From positions 1 to 40,872 of the forward strand of contig NZ_JABMCI010000057.1 of NCBI RefSeq assembly GCF_013359775.1: DNA of 40,872 nucleotides, in the 5' to 3' direction. This DNA is from Cellulomonas humilata. Its GTDB lineage: Bacteria; Actinomycetota; Actinomycetes; Actinomycetales; Cellulomonadaceae. The notes under the pieces were generated by a model. That model was not told where the DNA came from. It worked only from the letters and a program-made list of their open reading frames with translations, and made no database searches. Below, piece after piece: positions 17,891 to 25,705 of the stretch. Every line of letters starts with the position of its first letter. Within the stretch, counting starts at the first letter, position 1. A program made the position numbers and the translations under genes.

Positions 17891-18584
17891 ATGAACATGA
17901 GTAGGTGCTTCTTGATGTCTTCAACTTCCGCCGCCGGCATGAGCCGCCGCCACTTCCGCCAACTGAGCGCGGTGGGCGTCGCGGTCGTCGGGGGCGGCAG
18001 GTTCGCAGGTACCCGGGTCCTAGGTGGCCCGCAAACCGTCGGTCCGGGTGCCGTGGCCGTCATCCTGGCCGAAGGAGGTCCGCGGGCCGGCGGCAGGATT
18101 CTCCGGCGTGACCTTCGCGCCGCGCCGACAGACGTCGACCTCGCCGGGAGGATCGTGCGAACCTGGGCGCACGACGGCGTCATACCAGGCAAGGGGATCC
18201 GGCTCGGCGCCGGTGACGAGCTGGGCGTGCGCGTCACGAACAGCCTCCCCGCGGAGACGACGGTGCACTGGCACGCCCTGGCAGTGAGCAACGACATGGA
18301 CGGCGTGCCGGGTCTCACCCAGGACGCGGTACCCCCCAGCGGGGCGCTCGAGTACGCCCAGCGGTCTCGGACCCGGGACGTACTGGTTCCATCCGCACGT
18401 CGGCGCCCAGCTTGAGCTGGTGATTCGCTACGAGTCGACGATCGACACCGTCATCGTGCTGCCGATGGAGACGCTTTGGTCGACCTGCAGGCCGAGAATC
18501 CCGAGCAGTGGGCGATCCACTGGCACAACATCTACCAGCGCTGAGCTGGGAATGATGATGACCCTGCTCTGCTACGTCTCATGA
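17891..18584 (+). pseudogene. Decayed multicopper oxidase
   Basis: Remnant of a periplasmic Cu(I)-oxidising multicopper oxidase. A Tat-like leader (MSRRHFRQLSAVGVAVVGG, from 17939) is followed by the first copper-ligand block TVHWHALAVSNDMDGVPGLTQ. At about 18360 the frame shifts: the next family block, GTYWFHPHVGAQLE, is in another frame. Then several hundred residues are missing and the C-terminal block appears as EQWAIHWHNIY, followed after another shift by AELGMMMTLLCYV, equivalent to HAEAGMMTTLSYV. The Cys of the HCH copper motif is Trp here. At least three frameshifts plus an internal deletion make the gene dead. Its ancestral stop overlaps the lnt ATG (ATGA), so the two once formed an operon. 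Confidence 0.85.
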
Positions 18585-20218
18585 CGGCGTCCGCGACTGC
18601 GTCGGTCGGCCGGGCAATAGCCCCGCCGCGCGCCGTCCCAATGCCGCGCACGGTCGGGCAGGCACCCCGGGCATGGTCCGCGCTCCTCGCGGTCGCAGCG
18701 GGACCGTTGACCGAGGCGGCGTTCCCCGGTCGGTCCTGGTGGCCGATGGCCTTCGTAGGGATCGCCCTGTTCTTCCTCGCCCTGCGTCGGGACTCGGCGT
18801 GGTGGGGCTTCGTCGTGGGTTTGCTCTACGGGCTCGGCTTCTTCCTGCCGCATGTGTGGTGGGCGAACGAGGCGGTCGGGCAGCCGATCGGGTGGGTGGC
18901 GCTCTCCCTGTTCCAGGCGTTCTACCTCGGGGTGTTCGGCGCCGCGTGGGTCTGGGTCCGGCGGGGCGCCTGGGTGCGCGAGCGCGACTGGCGGCAGGTC
19001 GTGGCGGTGACTGTCCTGTGGATTGCCGTCGAGCAACTCCGGGGCCGATGGCCCTTCGGCGGCTTCCCGTGGGGGAGCCTTGCCTTCTCCCAGACGGGCT
19101 CCCCGCTCCTGCGCCTTGCTGCGGTGGGTGGCGAGCCGCTGGTGAGCGGCGCGGTCGTCGCAACCGGCGCCGTGCTGGCCGTCGTTGTGCTGAGGCTGTG
19201 GACGCGGCGCGTCGGTGAGGCGGGCCTGCGTCTGGGCGCCGCCCTCGCGGCCGTGCTCCTGCCGGGGCTCGTACCGCTAAGCACGGTTGCGGAGTCCGGC
19301 ACCCTCTGGGTCGGCGCCGTGCAGGGGAATGTGCCGTCACAGGGGGCTGAGGCGATGTCCCAGGCGCGGGAGGTCGCCGCGAACCACGCTGATGGTACGC
19401 GCGCCCTGCTCGAGCAGGTGGACCCGAGTGAGCTCGACCTGGTGCTGTGGCCGGAGTCCGCCTCGGACATCGATCCCCGCACTGACGAGGCTGTGGCTGC
19501 GACCGTCGACGCCGCCGCACGCGCCGTTGACGCCCCGATCCTTCTGGGCACCCAACGATTCCTGCCAGGTCTCCGGTACAACAACTACATCCTGTGGAAG
19601 CCGGGGGCGGGGGCCGACCCAGGCGTGGAGTACACGAAGCAGCGGCCGGTGCCGTTCGGTGAGTTCGTCCCGTACCGGGAACTCTTCCGGCAGGTGGCTC
19701 CCGTCGTGGACCGGATCACGACCGACATGGTGGCCGGGACCCGCGCTGCCCTGGTGGAAGTGGGCATTGAGCGTCTCGGGCGTCAAGTGCCGATCACCAC
19801 CGCCATCTGCTTCGAGGTGGCGTACGACGACCTGATCCGGGAGGGCGTCCTCGGGGGCGGCGAGCTCATCGTGATCCCAACGAACAACGCTTCCTTCGGC
19901 CTGACGCCGGAGTCGACACAGCAGCTGGCAATGTCGCGGTTCCGCGCGGTCGAGCACGGGCGGGCCGTTGCGCAGGTCTCCACGGTAGGTGTCAGCGCCC
20001 TGATCGCCCCCGACGGTGATGTTCTGGTCTCGACGAGTCTCTTCACAGCCGAGCAGATGGTTGCAGAGCTGCCACTACGAACGTCGATCACCCCGGCGGA
20101 CTGGCTGGGGGAGTGGCCGGGGATTCTTGTGGATGTCATCGGGGTCGTCTTGGTCTTTGCCGGGCTCGCCGCGAGTCGAAAGGAACCGACCCATGCAGGA
20201 GTCCGCCGGTGTCAGTGA
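18581..20218 (+). CDS. lnt: Apolipoprotein N-acyltransferase (Lnt)
   Basis: 545-aa membrane enzyme that adds a third acyl chain to the N-terminal Cys of lipoproteins. Six or so N-terminal helices (residues about 30-250) precede a nitrilase-like domain with the full catalytic triad: Glu292 in LWPES, Lys353 in YTKQRPVPFGEF and Cys410 in AICFEVAYDD. A last helix near residue 515-535 anchors the C-terminus. The ATG overlaps the ancestral stop of the decayed multicopper oxidase, which indicates former translational coupling; today it lacks a clear ribosome binding site, so expression may have dropped. Together with lgt it forms an apparent island-encoded lipoprotein maturation set. The protein looks intact. 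Confidence 0.93.
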   Translation: MTASATASVGRAIAPPRAVPMPRTVGQAPRAWSALLAVAAGPLTEAAFPGRSWWPMAFVGIALFFLALRRDSAWWGFVVGLLYGLGFFLPHVWWANEAVGQPIGWVALSLFQAFYLGVFGAAWVWVRRGAWVRERDWRQVVAVTVLWIAVEQLRGRWPFGGFPWGSLAFSQTGSPLLRLAAVGGEPLVSGAVVATGAVLAVVVLRLWTRRVGEAGLRLGAALAAVLLPGLVPLSTVAESGTLWVGAVQGNVPSQGAEAMSQAREVAANHADGTRALLEQVDPSELDLVLWPESASDIDPRTDEAVAATVDAAARAVDAPILLGTQRFLPGLRYNNYILWKPGAGADPGVEYTKQRPVPFGEFVPYRELFRQVAPVVDRITTDMVAGTRAALVEVGIERLGRQVPITTAICFEVAYDDLIREGVLGGGELIVIPTNNASFGLTPESTQQLAMSRFRAVEHGRAVAQVSTVGVSALIAPDGDVLVSTSLFTAEQMVAELPLRTSITPADWLGEWPGILVDVIGVVLVFAGLAASRKEPTHAGVRRCQ

Positions 20219-20272
20219 ACATGTGGCGGTGTCGACGAGCAGCGAGACGGCCCGTGATGAGGCGGTCCGGAC
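20193..20272 (+). other. Start of a truncated gene after lnt
   Basis: An ATG at 20193 with AAAGGA upstream opens a frame (MQESAGVSEHVAVSTSS...) overlapping the lnt 3' end by 26 bases. The frame soon runs antisense into the DUF305 remnant, so only the first 25 or so codons look original. This marks a recombination joint near 20270. The lost gene cannot be named. Confidence 0.35.
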
Positions 20273-20905
20273 ATGTGGCGCCCGAGCCAATCGCGAAGCT
20301 GCTCCCGCGTTGATCCATCGATCCGCGGTTGGAGGCCCCTCAGCGGGCCGCCCCGCTCCGCGAGCATGTCGCGCAGCACAGCCAGCTCCGCGCTCTGGGA
20401 CTCGACGATCGCCCGTGCGAGGAGTCGGACATCATCATCAGTGGCCGCAGCGACTGCGGCCTCTGCCATCTCCACGACGCCCTCGTGATGCGAAATCATG
20501 AACTGGAGGTAGAGGAGGTCAGCCTCCGTCCCGGTCGCTGCACTCAGGGCCACGTCCTGGGCATTGGCCATTCCGGGCATCTGGAGATCACCGGACGGCG
20601 CGAGCGTCGAGGCGTGGTCCATGCCGGTCATCCCGGTGCCGCTGGCGGACATCCAGGCCATGAGGCCCCGACGACGTCTGCGGCAGATCCCATTGCTTCA
20701 TCTGAACGGCCTGGCCATGGCGGGTCTGCATGTCACGCGAGAAGCCGGCGTCCACCGAGTCCGCGTCTGGCGTCGCGGCACTTGCCCCACCGAGGCTCAA
20801 GCCGATCCACAGAGCCCGGGCGGCTTATGCGACGAGCATGAGCAGAGACATCGCGACCAGCGGTCCGGGTCGGACGCGCCGAGCGGCGTCGTGCGTCTCG
20901 GTCAC
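20212..20905 (-). pseudogene. Decayed DUF305 (metal-binding ferritin-like) protein
   Basis: Counterpart of the intact gene at 28500-29186, with at least three lesions. The GTG start overlaps the upstream DUF3105 stop, but after about 26 codons (VRPGPLVAMSLLMLVA) comes a stop; the sequence resumes in another frame (MSLGGASAATPDADSVDAGF), lacks about 35 residues between GQAVQM and QWDLPQTSS, and shifts frame again to MAWMSASGTG. The C-terminal HHEGVVEMAEAAV motif is intact and the frame then runs past the usual end to 20212. DUF305 proteins are His/Met-rich and linked to copper or silver stress. This copy cannot give a normal product. Confidence 0.85.
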
Positions 20906-22035
20906 GCGGGAGCTCCGGTCCCCCCGGTGCACGGCGCGCCCGGTTCGGGCGTCTGCTCGCCCTGCTGGTACTTCGCGAGGAACTGCTCGAGGCGAGGGTC
21001 TGCCGCATCATCGAGGGGCAGCTGCACGCCCCAGGCGCTGGCGACGATCGGCGTGGACTGTCCGTCGAACGGGCTGAGGAGCACGTAGGGGTTGCGCTGC
21101 GCCAGCGTCCTGAGAGCCTCGACCTGGTCCTGTGGTGCGGCATCGGTGTACGTGATCCAGACCGCACCGTGCTCGAGGGAGTGCACCGATTCCTCATTCA
21201 CCAGGGCGTCCTCGTACACGCCGCAGTTGGTCCAGACGCCAGCGTGGTTGCCGCCGACCGGTGGAGTTTGCTCGTAGTTGACGGGCTCGGCGACGTGGTC
21301 ACGTCCGAGGTCGGCGAACTCTTCGACACCGTCGATCGGCTGATCCGCCGCGGCCTCGATCGCGGCCTTGCGATCACTCTCGCGGCTGAGCATGACGGCG
21401 GTGGTGCCGATCAGGCCGACGATCACGAGCGCCACGGTTCCGAAGATCAGCATGTCGCGACGTCGTTCCTTGCGTCGCTGCTCGGCTCGCACAAGGGCGA
21501 GTTTCGCGGCGCGCTCCTGTTCCGCCTGCTTCCGACTGCTCACGTCGCTCCTCGCGTCAGGGGTCGATCGATTGGGGGTGCATTGTGCCCTACGAGCTTG
21601 TGGGCGCCTGCGTAACTTCGACGCCAGCAAGTACGTCATCGACGATCGTGCGCAAGGTCGATCCTTCTGCCAGGCCGACGATGCGTGCCGCGACTCGGCC
21701 CTGCCGATCGAGCACCACGGTCGTCGGCACGGCTTGGACCGGGACGCCGGCGGCCAGCTGGGCGGCGATCGCGGCGCGATCGGTGTCCTCGATCGCCGGT
21801 TAGGGCACCGAGAACTCACGTTCGAAGGCCTGTGCCGTGCCCTGCGCGTCGGTCCGGTTGATCCCCAGGACACGCACTCTCTTGTCCACGTAGTCATTCG
21901 CCAACGAGGCCAGGTCCGGTGCTTCCTTGCGGCTCGGGGGGCATGCCGCGTACCAGGTGTTCAGCACTATGGCGTCTCCCAACCAGGCAAACGTGTCGAT
22001 GGCCTCACCCTAATAGTCCGTCCCGGTGTCGAGAT
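20335..22035 (-). repeat. Left (decayed) arm of a large inverted gene-module duplication
   Basis: Carries tlpA-DUF3105-DUF305 in the same order as 27368-29176 but on the opposite strand. The proteins are similar, not identical, so the copies are old or came from different sources. The arms flank about 5.3 kb of cation-transporter genes. Confidence 0.8.
20902..21543 (-). CDS. DUF3105 membrane-anchored protein, copy A
   Basis: 213-aa protein with a charged N-terminus (KQAEQERAAKLALVRAEQRRKERRR), one membrane helix (about residues 31-52) and an exported DUF3105 domain with the family blocks GRDHVAEPVNYEQTPPVGGNHAGVWTNCG (two segments, about 80-108), VHSLEHGAVWITY and the C-terminal EQFLAKYQQGEQTPEPGAPC. 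Conserved His and Cys residues could bind a metal, but no activity is established. The GTG start at 21543 follows GAGGAG and corresponds to the start of its homologue at 27862; both are exactly 213 aa. It is the only undamaged member of a decayed tlpA-DUF3105-DUF305 module, with the DUF305 start overlapping its stop. Frames upstream of 21543 belong to the tlpA remnant. Confidence 0.9.
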   Translation of the reverse strand: MSSRKQAEQERAAKLALVRAEQRRKERRRDMLIFGTVALVIVGLIGTTAVMLSRESDRKAAIEAAADQPIDGVEEFADLGRDHVAEPVNYEQTPPVGGNHAGVWTNCGVYEDALVNEESVHSLEHGAVWITYTDAAPQDQVEALRTLAQRNPYVLLSPFDGQSTPIVASAWGVQLPLDDAADPRLEQFLAKYQQGEQTPEPGAPCTGGTGAPA

Positions 22036-22040
22036 GCAAG
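21590..22040 (-). pseudogene. Decayed TlpA-like thioredoxin
   Basis: 5'-truncated, mutated counterpart of the intact tlpA-like gene at 27140-27799. The signal region is missing; similarity starts at GTDY, which is followed by a stop, continues as GEAIDTFAWLGDAIVLNTWYAACPPSRKEAPD, and has another stop in place of Tyr after EFSVP. The catalytic CPPC is CPPS here. The rest (VPVQAVPTTVVLDRQGRVAARIVG) can be followed to the final PTSS. It keeps its place upstream of the DUF3105 gene. Confidence 0.88.
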
Positions 22041-22164
22041 ACAGATTGACCGCGGCTGACCGTGGGACTTTGACCGAGCGGGCTCACTCAGTGAGTCCGG
22101 TCTATGTGCGGAGTGGTCTTGCCCGACAGTGGAGGCTCTTGAACGTCGGTGCGACGATGGCCTG

Positions 22165-22464
22165 ATGGACGCGCTGCTTCGCTACTTTGACGGATGCCCG
22201 AACTGGCGGCTGGCAGAGCAACGACTGCGGGCGGCGCTGGACGGCACCGGCCACGGGGGCGTCGCGATTGCCCTCGAGCGAGTGGAGACCGAGGACGACG
22301 CAGCGCGTCTCAGCTTCACCGGGTCGCCGACGATCCTTCTCGACGGCGTCGACCCCTTCGGGCACCCGACCGCGCCGGCCGCGCTCAGCTGCCGGCTCTA
22401 CTCGACGCGCGACGGACTGGAAGGGTTGCCCTCCGTGGACCAGCTGGTCGAGGTGCTGTCGTGA
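22165..22464 (+). CDS. Thioredoxin-like protein of metal-resistance operons
   Basis: 99-aa protein with a thioredoxin-like pattern: strand RYFDGCPNWRLAEQRL (active-site-like Cys in DGCPNW, only one Cys, about residue 9), middle strand, SPTILLDGVDPFG (cis-Pro loop equivalent, about 52-64) and a conserved LSCRLY block. Such proteins are often found beside mercury or other metal-resistance genes in actinobacteria, where they may act as thiol-based metal carriers; this role is not proven. The ATG at 22165 is preferred over the ATG at 22129 because it begins right at the conserved region. The following Cys-rich gene overlaps its stop by four bases if the GTG at 22461 is used. Confidence 0.75.
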   Translation: MDALLRYFDGCPNWRLAEQRLRAALDGTGHGGVAIALERVETEDDAARLSFTGSPTILLDGVDPFGHPTAPAALSCRLYSTRDGLEGLPSVDQLVEVLS

Positions 22465-22747
22465 CTGCATCGCCCAGTCGCCGCTCGACGCTCTGTGCTG
22501 GTGCTGCGGCTACTCGCAGGACGCGCTGTCGCACCTTGGCGCGCACCCGGAGGTCGCGGTCTGTGCGGGTTGTGCGAGGTACCTGAACCGCCGAGCGACC
22601 GAGGCCGCCGACCGTCGTCGACCTTCGATCGCTGGACGCGGGCGGGCCACGGTCCGGCTCGCCCGCGCGTTCGTGGTGCAGCAGGGCTGGCACGAGCGTC
22701 GTGTTATTGCACCAGTTCTCAGTTGGGCCGAGCGATTCCTGACCTGA
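22461..22747 (+). CDS. Small Cys-rich (zinc-ribbon-like) protein, start possibly frameshifted
   Basis: The recognisable frame reads LDALCWCCGYSQDALSHLG, then VAVCAGCARYLNRRA, an Arg-rich stretch and WHERRVIAPVLSWAERFL, ending at 22747. The two Cys pairs (CWCC and CAGC) look like a small zinc ribbon or metal site. The frame has no ATG, GTG or TTG near its beginning. A GTG at 22461 overlapping the upstream gene by four bases (GTGA) would be the natural start but is in a different frame, so either a base was lost within the first ten codons or a non-standard start is used. The gene may therefore be newly inactive. Function is unknown; its neighbours suggest metal or redox stress. Confidence 0.5.
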
Positions 22748-22897
22748 CGCACACGCACGAGGGTCACCAAGCGGCCGCGGGGGCTGTCAAGCCCTCCCAC
22801 AAGAGTCGTGGTGCCATCGCGAATGGGTGAGCCGAAGCAGGGGTGGAGCACGTCACCAGCTTCCCGCACGCAGTAGCTCCTCTGGCCTCCCTAGGTA

Positions 22898-22924
22898 CTA
22901 TCGCGAATCGGCCAGCGGCGATAG
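22898..22924. promoter_or_regulatory. Inverted repeat at the cmtR-like promoter, likely operator
   Basis: CTATCGC and GCGATAG separated by 13 bp, ending nine bases before the regulator start. A second copy of the core ATCGCGAAT is at 22816-22824. A -10-like TAGCAT at 22922-22927 is placed so that transcription would begin at or near the ATG, giving a leaderless mRNA, in line with the absence of a ribosome binding site. ArsR-family repressors usually bind such repeats over their own promoters. Confidence 0.5.
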
Positions 22925-22933
22925 CATCGCCAC

Positions 22934-23338
22934 ATGACGATGCCGAACGCCAGTGCGAGCCGCCCTCCCTCCACGCGTGCGCAGGAGGGGCTGTCGGCAG
23001 CTGCTTGCCTCTTCCACGGGTTCAGTGATCCGTCGCGGCTGGTCATCTTGCAGCACCTGGCACTCGGTGAGCACCGGGTGGTGGACCTCGTCGAGCACCT
23101 CGGCTTGGCGCAGTCGACGGTCTCGAAGCACCTGGTGTGCCTGCGTGACTGTGGGTTGGTCAGCTCGCGAGCACAGGGGCGCGCTTCGGTGTTCAGCCTG
23201 ACGCACCCCGAGGCGTTGATGGACGTGTTTGCCGCGGCGGAGCGGCTGCTGGATCTGACTGGGGATGCCGTCACTTTGTGCCCCACGTTCGGTGTGGCCG
23301 GCACGGGCACCTTGTCCGCGACGGCTGTGCCGGCATGA
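22934..23338 (+). CDS. cmtR: ArsR-family metal repressor, CmtR-type
   Basis: 134-aa winged-helix repressor (about residues 20-100: LFHGFSDPSRLVILQHL, then LGLAQSTVSKHLVCLRDCGLV). The recognition helix carries Cys69 and Cys73 with the C-x3-C spacing of the cadmium/lead sensor CmtR, and a further Cys at 116 in a C-terminal extension (TLCPTFG) matches the third CmtR ligand. It therefore probably senses Cd(II) or Pb(II), and perhaps Zn(II). It has no clear ribosome binding site and may be leaderless. Its stop overlaps the next gene by four bases, forming an operon with two cation transporters and a methyltransferase that it most likely represses. A frameshifted second gene of this type lies at 31287-31680. 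Confidence 0.88.
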   Translation: MTMPNASASRPPSTRAQEGLSAAACLFHGFSDPSRLVILQHLALGEHRVVDLVEHLGLAQSTVSKHLVCLRDCGLVSSRAQGRASVFSLTHPEALMDVFAAAERLLDLTGDAVTLCPTFGVAGTGTLSATAVPA

Positions 23339-23985
23339 GCCAGCCTGCACAGCTCACGGGCCTGGAGGTCGAGCGGCTCACCCGACGCGGGTTGCGGCTG
23401 GCCCAGTTCACCGTCGTCTACAACGTAGCCGAGGGGGCAATCGCGATCACCCTGGGGCTGATGGCAGGGCTGGTCTCGGTCGTCGGCTTCGGCATCGACT
23501 CAGGCATCGAGTCCATCGCGGCGGTCCTGGTCGGGATCCGGCTTGCGAGCCGTCTGCGTCACGGCGAGGCGGACGAGCGCAAGGAGCGCCTGACCCTGAA
23601 GGCAGTCGCAGCGACGTTCTTCCTGCTGGCGGCCTACGTGACCTTCGAAGGCATCCGGAGCCTGGTCGGCGGGGAGAGGCCGGAGACGTCTACTCCGGTG
23701 ATCGTGCTGCTGGCGACCTCGATCATCGTGATGCCGGTGCTGGCGGCAATGAAGCGGGCGGTGGGGGTCCGCCTCGGGGACAACCTGATCCTCGCGGATG
23801 CCGCCGAGACCAGGATCTGTGTCTGGCTGAGCGTCTCGACCTTGGCCGGCGTCGCGCTCTTCCAGCTCACCGGTGCCGCCTGGCTCGACCCCGTCGCCGC
23901 GTTCATCATCGCCGCCTTCGCCATCCACGAGGGCAGGGAGGCCTGGGAGGGCGAGCTGGTCGAGGGCGACGACGATGACGACTGA
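23335..23985 (+). CDS. CDF-like cation transporter
   Basis: 216-aa membrane protein with about six helices, resembling the membrane half of cation diffusion facilitators. In place of the classical CDF metal site it has GIDSGIES in the second helix region (Asp and Glu four apart) and ADAAETR in the fifth, so both sites are acidic and lack His. There is no C-terminal cytoplasmic domain; instead the protein ends in EGDDDDD. ATGA overlap with the CmtR-type regulator upstream and an 11-bp overlap with the methyltransferase downstream tie it to this operon. It probably exports Cd, Pb or Zn; the unusual site makes the ion uncertain. Confidence 0.85.
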   Translation: MSQPAQLTGLEVERLTRRGLRLAQFTVVYNVAEGAIAITLGLMAGLVSVVGFGIDSGIESIAAVLVGIRLASRLRHGEADERKERLTLKAVAATFFLLAAYVTFEGIRSLVGGERPETSTPVIVLLATSIIVMPVLAAMKRAVGVRLGDNLILADAAETRICVWLSVSTLAGVALFQLTGAAWLDPVAAFIIAAFAIHEGREAWEGELVEGDDDDD

Positions 23986-24646
23986 CACAGCCGCCCGTCT
24001 CGCCCTGGGCCTCTACGCAGTGGGCGTTGCGTGCACCTTCGGGCTTCGCACCTGGTTGCACATGCGGCGCACGGGGCACAGCGGCTATAAGGGAGTCTCC
24101 GGGACTCGGGGCTCGGCCGAGTGGTGGGGGGGCATCCTGTTCGTCGCTGCGCTGCTGCTCGCCGCGGCAGGCCCGGCCCTCGCGGTAGCCGGCCTTGTCA
24201 CGGCGCCTGCGGGCGCCGGCGGCGCCCTGGGCTGGGTGGGGGCGATCGTGGCGATCGTCGGCTTCCTCGCGGTGCTGCTCGCCCAGTCCGGGATGGGTTC
24301 CTCGTGGCGGATCGGCGTCGACCGGACCGAAGTCACCGGCCTGGTCACGACCAGCATGTTCGCCGTTGTCCGAAACCCCATCTTCACCGCGATGGCGACC
24401 GCGCTCCTGGGGCTGACGCTGCTGGTGCCCACCGCTGTCAGCGCCGCAGCCCTGGTGTGCCTGATCGCCGCGATCGAGCTGCAGGTTCGGGTCGTCGAAG
24501 AGCCGTACCTGGCGCGCACTCACGGCGTGGAGTACTTGGACTACACCCGTCGGGTCGGCCGGTTCTTTCCCGGCGTGGGCCGGGCGCGACCCAGCGGCAC
24601 TGTGCACACCGCAACCCACTCGCAATCTTCGAAGGACACGCTCTGA
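23975..24646 (+). CDS. Isoprenylcysteine carboxyl methyltransferase (ICMT)-like membrane protein
   Basis: 223-aa membrane protein with about five helices. The C-terminal part has the features of the ICMT/PEMT methyltransferase family: GLVTTSMFAVVRNPIFTAM (the family R-N/H-P motif, about residues 128-146) and VVEEPYLARTHGVEYLDYTRRVGRFFP (two adjoining blocks, about 175-205), which bind S-adenosylmethionine and the carboxylate. In bacteria such proteins are common in cation-efflux operons, but their substrate is unknown. The start overlaps the CDF-like gene by 11 bp and the stop shares one base with the next ATG (TGATG). It appears intact. Confidence 0.88.
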   Translation: MTTDTAARLALGLYAVGVACTFGLRTWLHMRRTGHSGYKGVSGTRGSAEWWGGILFVAALLLAAAGPALAVAGLVTAPAGAGGALGWVGAIVAIVGFLAVLLAQSGMGSSWRIGVDRTEVTGLVTTSMFAVVRNPIFTAMATALLGLTLLVPTAVSAAALVCLIAAIELQVRVVEEPYLARTHGVEYLDYTRRVGRFFPGVGRARPSGTVHTATHSQSSKDTL

Positions 24647-25566
24647 TGGGCCACGATCACGACCACGCTCCCGCCGGCGCAGAGGATCACCGCAAGCGCC
24701 TCGCGGTCGCCTTCGCCATCACCGCGTCAATCCTGGTCGCTCAAGCGATCGGCGCCGTCGTCACTGGCAGCCTGGCGCTGCTCGTCGATACGGCTCATAT
24801 GCTCACCGACGCCGGCGGCCTGCTCCTGGCACTGTTCGCCGCCTCGCTGACGCTGCGTCCAGCCTCCCCGCAACGCACCTGGGGCTACCGGCGGGCGGAG
24901 GTCCTTGCCGCGCTGGCCCAGTCGGCCGTCCTCCTCGCAGTGGGCATCTACGTCCTGGTCGAGGGCGTGCAGCGTCTGTTCGATCCGCCCGAGATCCCGG
25001 CCGGTGAGCTGGTCATCTTCGGGGTGATCGGGCTGGTCGGCAACATTGCGTCCCTGCTGGTGCTGTCCTCGAAGCGCTCCGCGAACTTCAACCTGCGAGC
25101 GGCCTTCCTTGAGGTGCTCAATGACGCGCTGGGTTCCGTGGCCGTCATCGCGGCGGCCATCGTGATTGCGACGACCGGGTGGCTGCAGGCTGATGCCGTG
25201 GCCGGTCTGCTCATCGGGGCGTTGATCGTGCCGCGGGCTCTGAAGCTGCTGAGCGAGACGATCAGGGTGCTGCTGGAGGCCACCCCACCGGGACTCGACC
25301 TGGACGCGGTCCGCACTCACCTCCTCGAGGTGGAGCACGTCCGGGAGGTCCACGACCTGCACGCGTCCCTCATCGCGACGGGACTACCCGTCCTGAGCGC
25401 GCACGTGGTGGTCGACGAGGGCTGCTTCAACGACGGTCACGCGGGCCGGATCCTGGACCAGCTCCAGGAGTGCGTCGCGACCCACTTCGATGTGCTTGTC
25501 GAGCACTCCACGTTCCAGGTCGAACCGGTCAGTCATCGCAGCCACGAGCATCCCAGCCATGCCTGA
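24646..25566 (+). CDS. czcD: CzcD-type cation diffusion facilitator
   Basis: 306-aa zinc/cadmium/cobalt-proton antiporter. The His-rich N-terminus (GHDHDHAPAG) is typical of CzcD. Six helices follow, with both halves of the metal site intact: TAHMLTDAGG (His and Asp four apart) in helix 2 and EVLNDALGS in helix 5. The C-terminal cytoplasmic domain (about 215-300, ending SHRSHEHPSHA) would form the dimer and sense the metal. Its start shares a base with the methyltransferase stop, and GAAGGA lies about nine bases upstream. It is the last gene of the CmtR-controlled operon and moves Zn(II)/Cd(II) out of the cytoplasm. Confidence 0.93.
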   Translation: MGHDHDHAPAGAEDHRKRLAVAFAITASILVAQAIGAVVTGSLALLVDTAHMLTDAGGLLLALFAASLTLRPASPQRTWGYRRAEVLAALAQSAVLLAVGIYVLVEGVQRLFDPPEIPAGELVIFGVIGLVGNIASLLVLSSKRSANFNLRAAFLEVLNDALGSVAVIAAAIVIATTGWLQADAVAGLLIGALIVPRALKLLSETIRVLLEATPPGLDLDAVRTHLLEVEHVREVHDLHASLIATGLPVLSAHVVVDEGCFNDGHAGRILDQLQECVATHFDVLVEHSTFQVEPVSHRSHEHPSHA

Positions 25567-25705
25567 ACCGCGCGCACTGCGCTCAGGCGAGCCGCTCGGT
25601 TCACAGGAAGCGGTCGCGTGTCCGAAGCGACCCACGCTGCGCACGCTGCATAACCTGCCGCTGGCCGCGCCATCTTCCCTGTCCCCCATCCCGGCCACTT
25701 CGGAC

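Noticed and set aside
20212..22040. Considered as an insertion sequence with its own transposase
   Set aside because: The frames match the tlpA, DUF3105 and DUF305 genes on the other side; no transposase motif or terminal repeats were seen.
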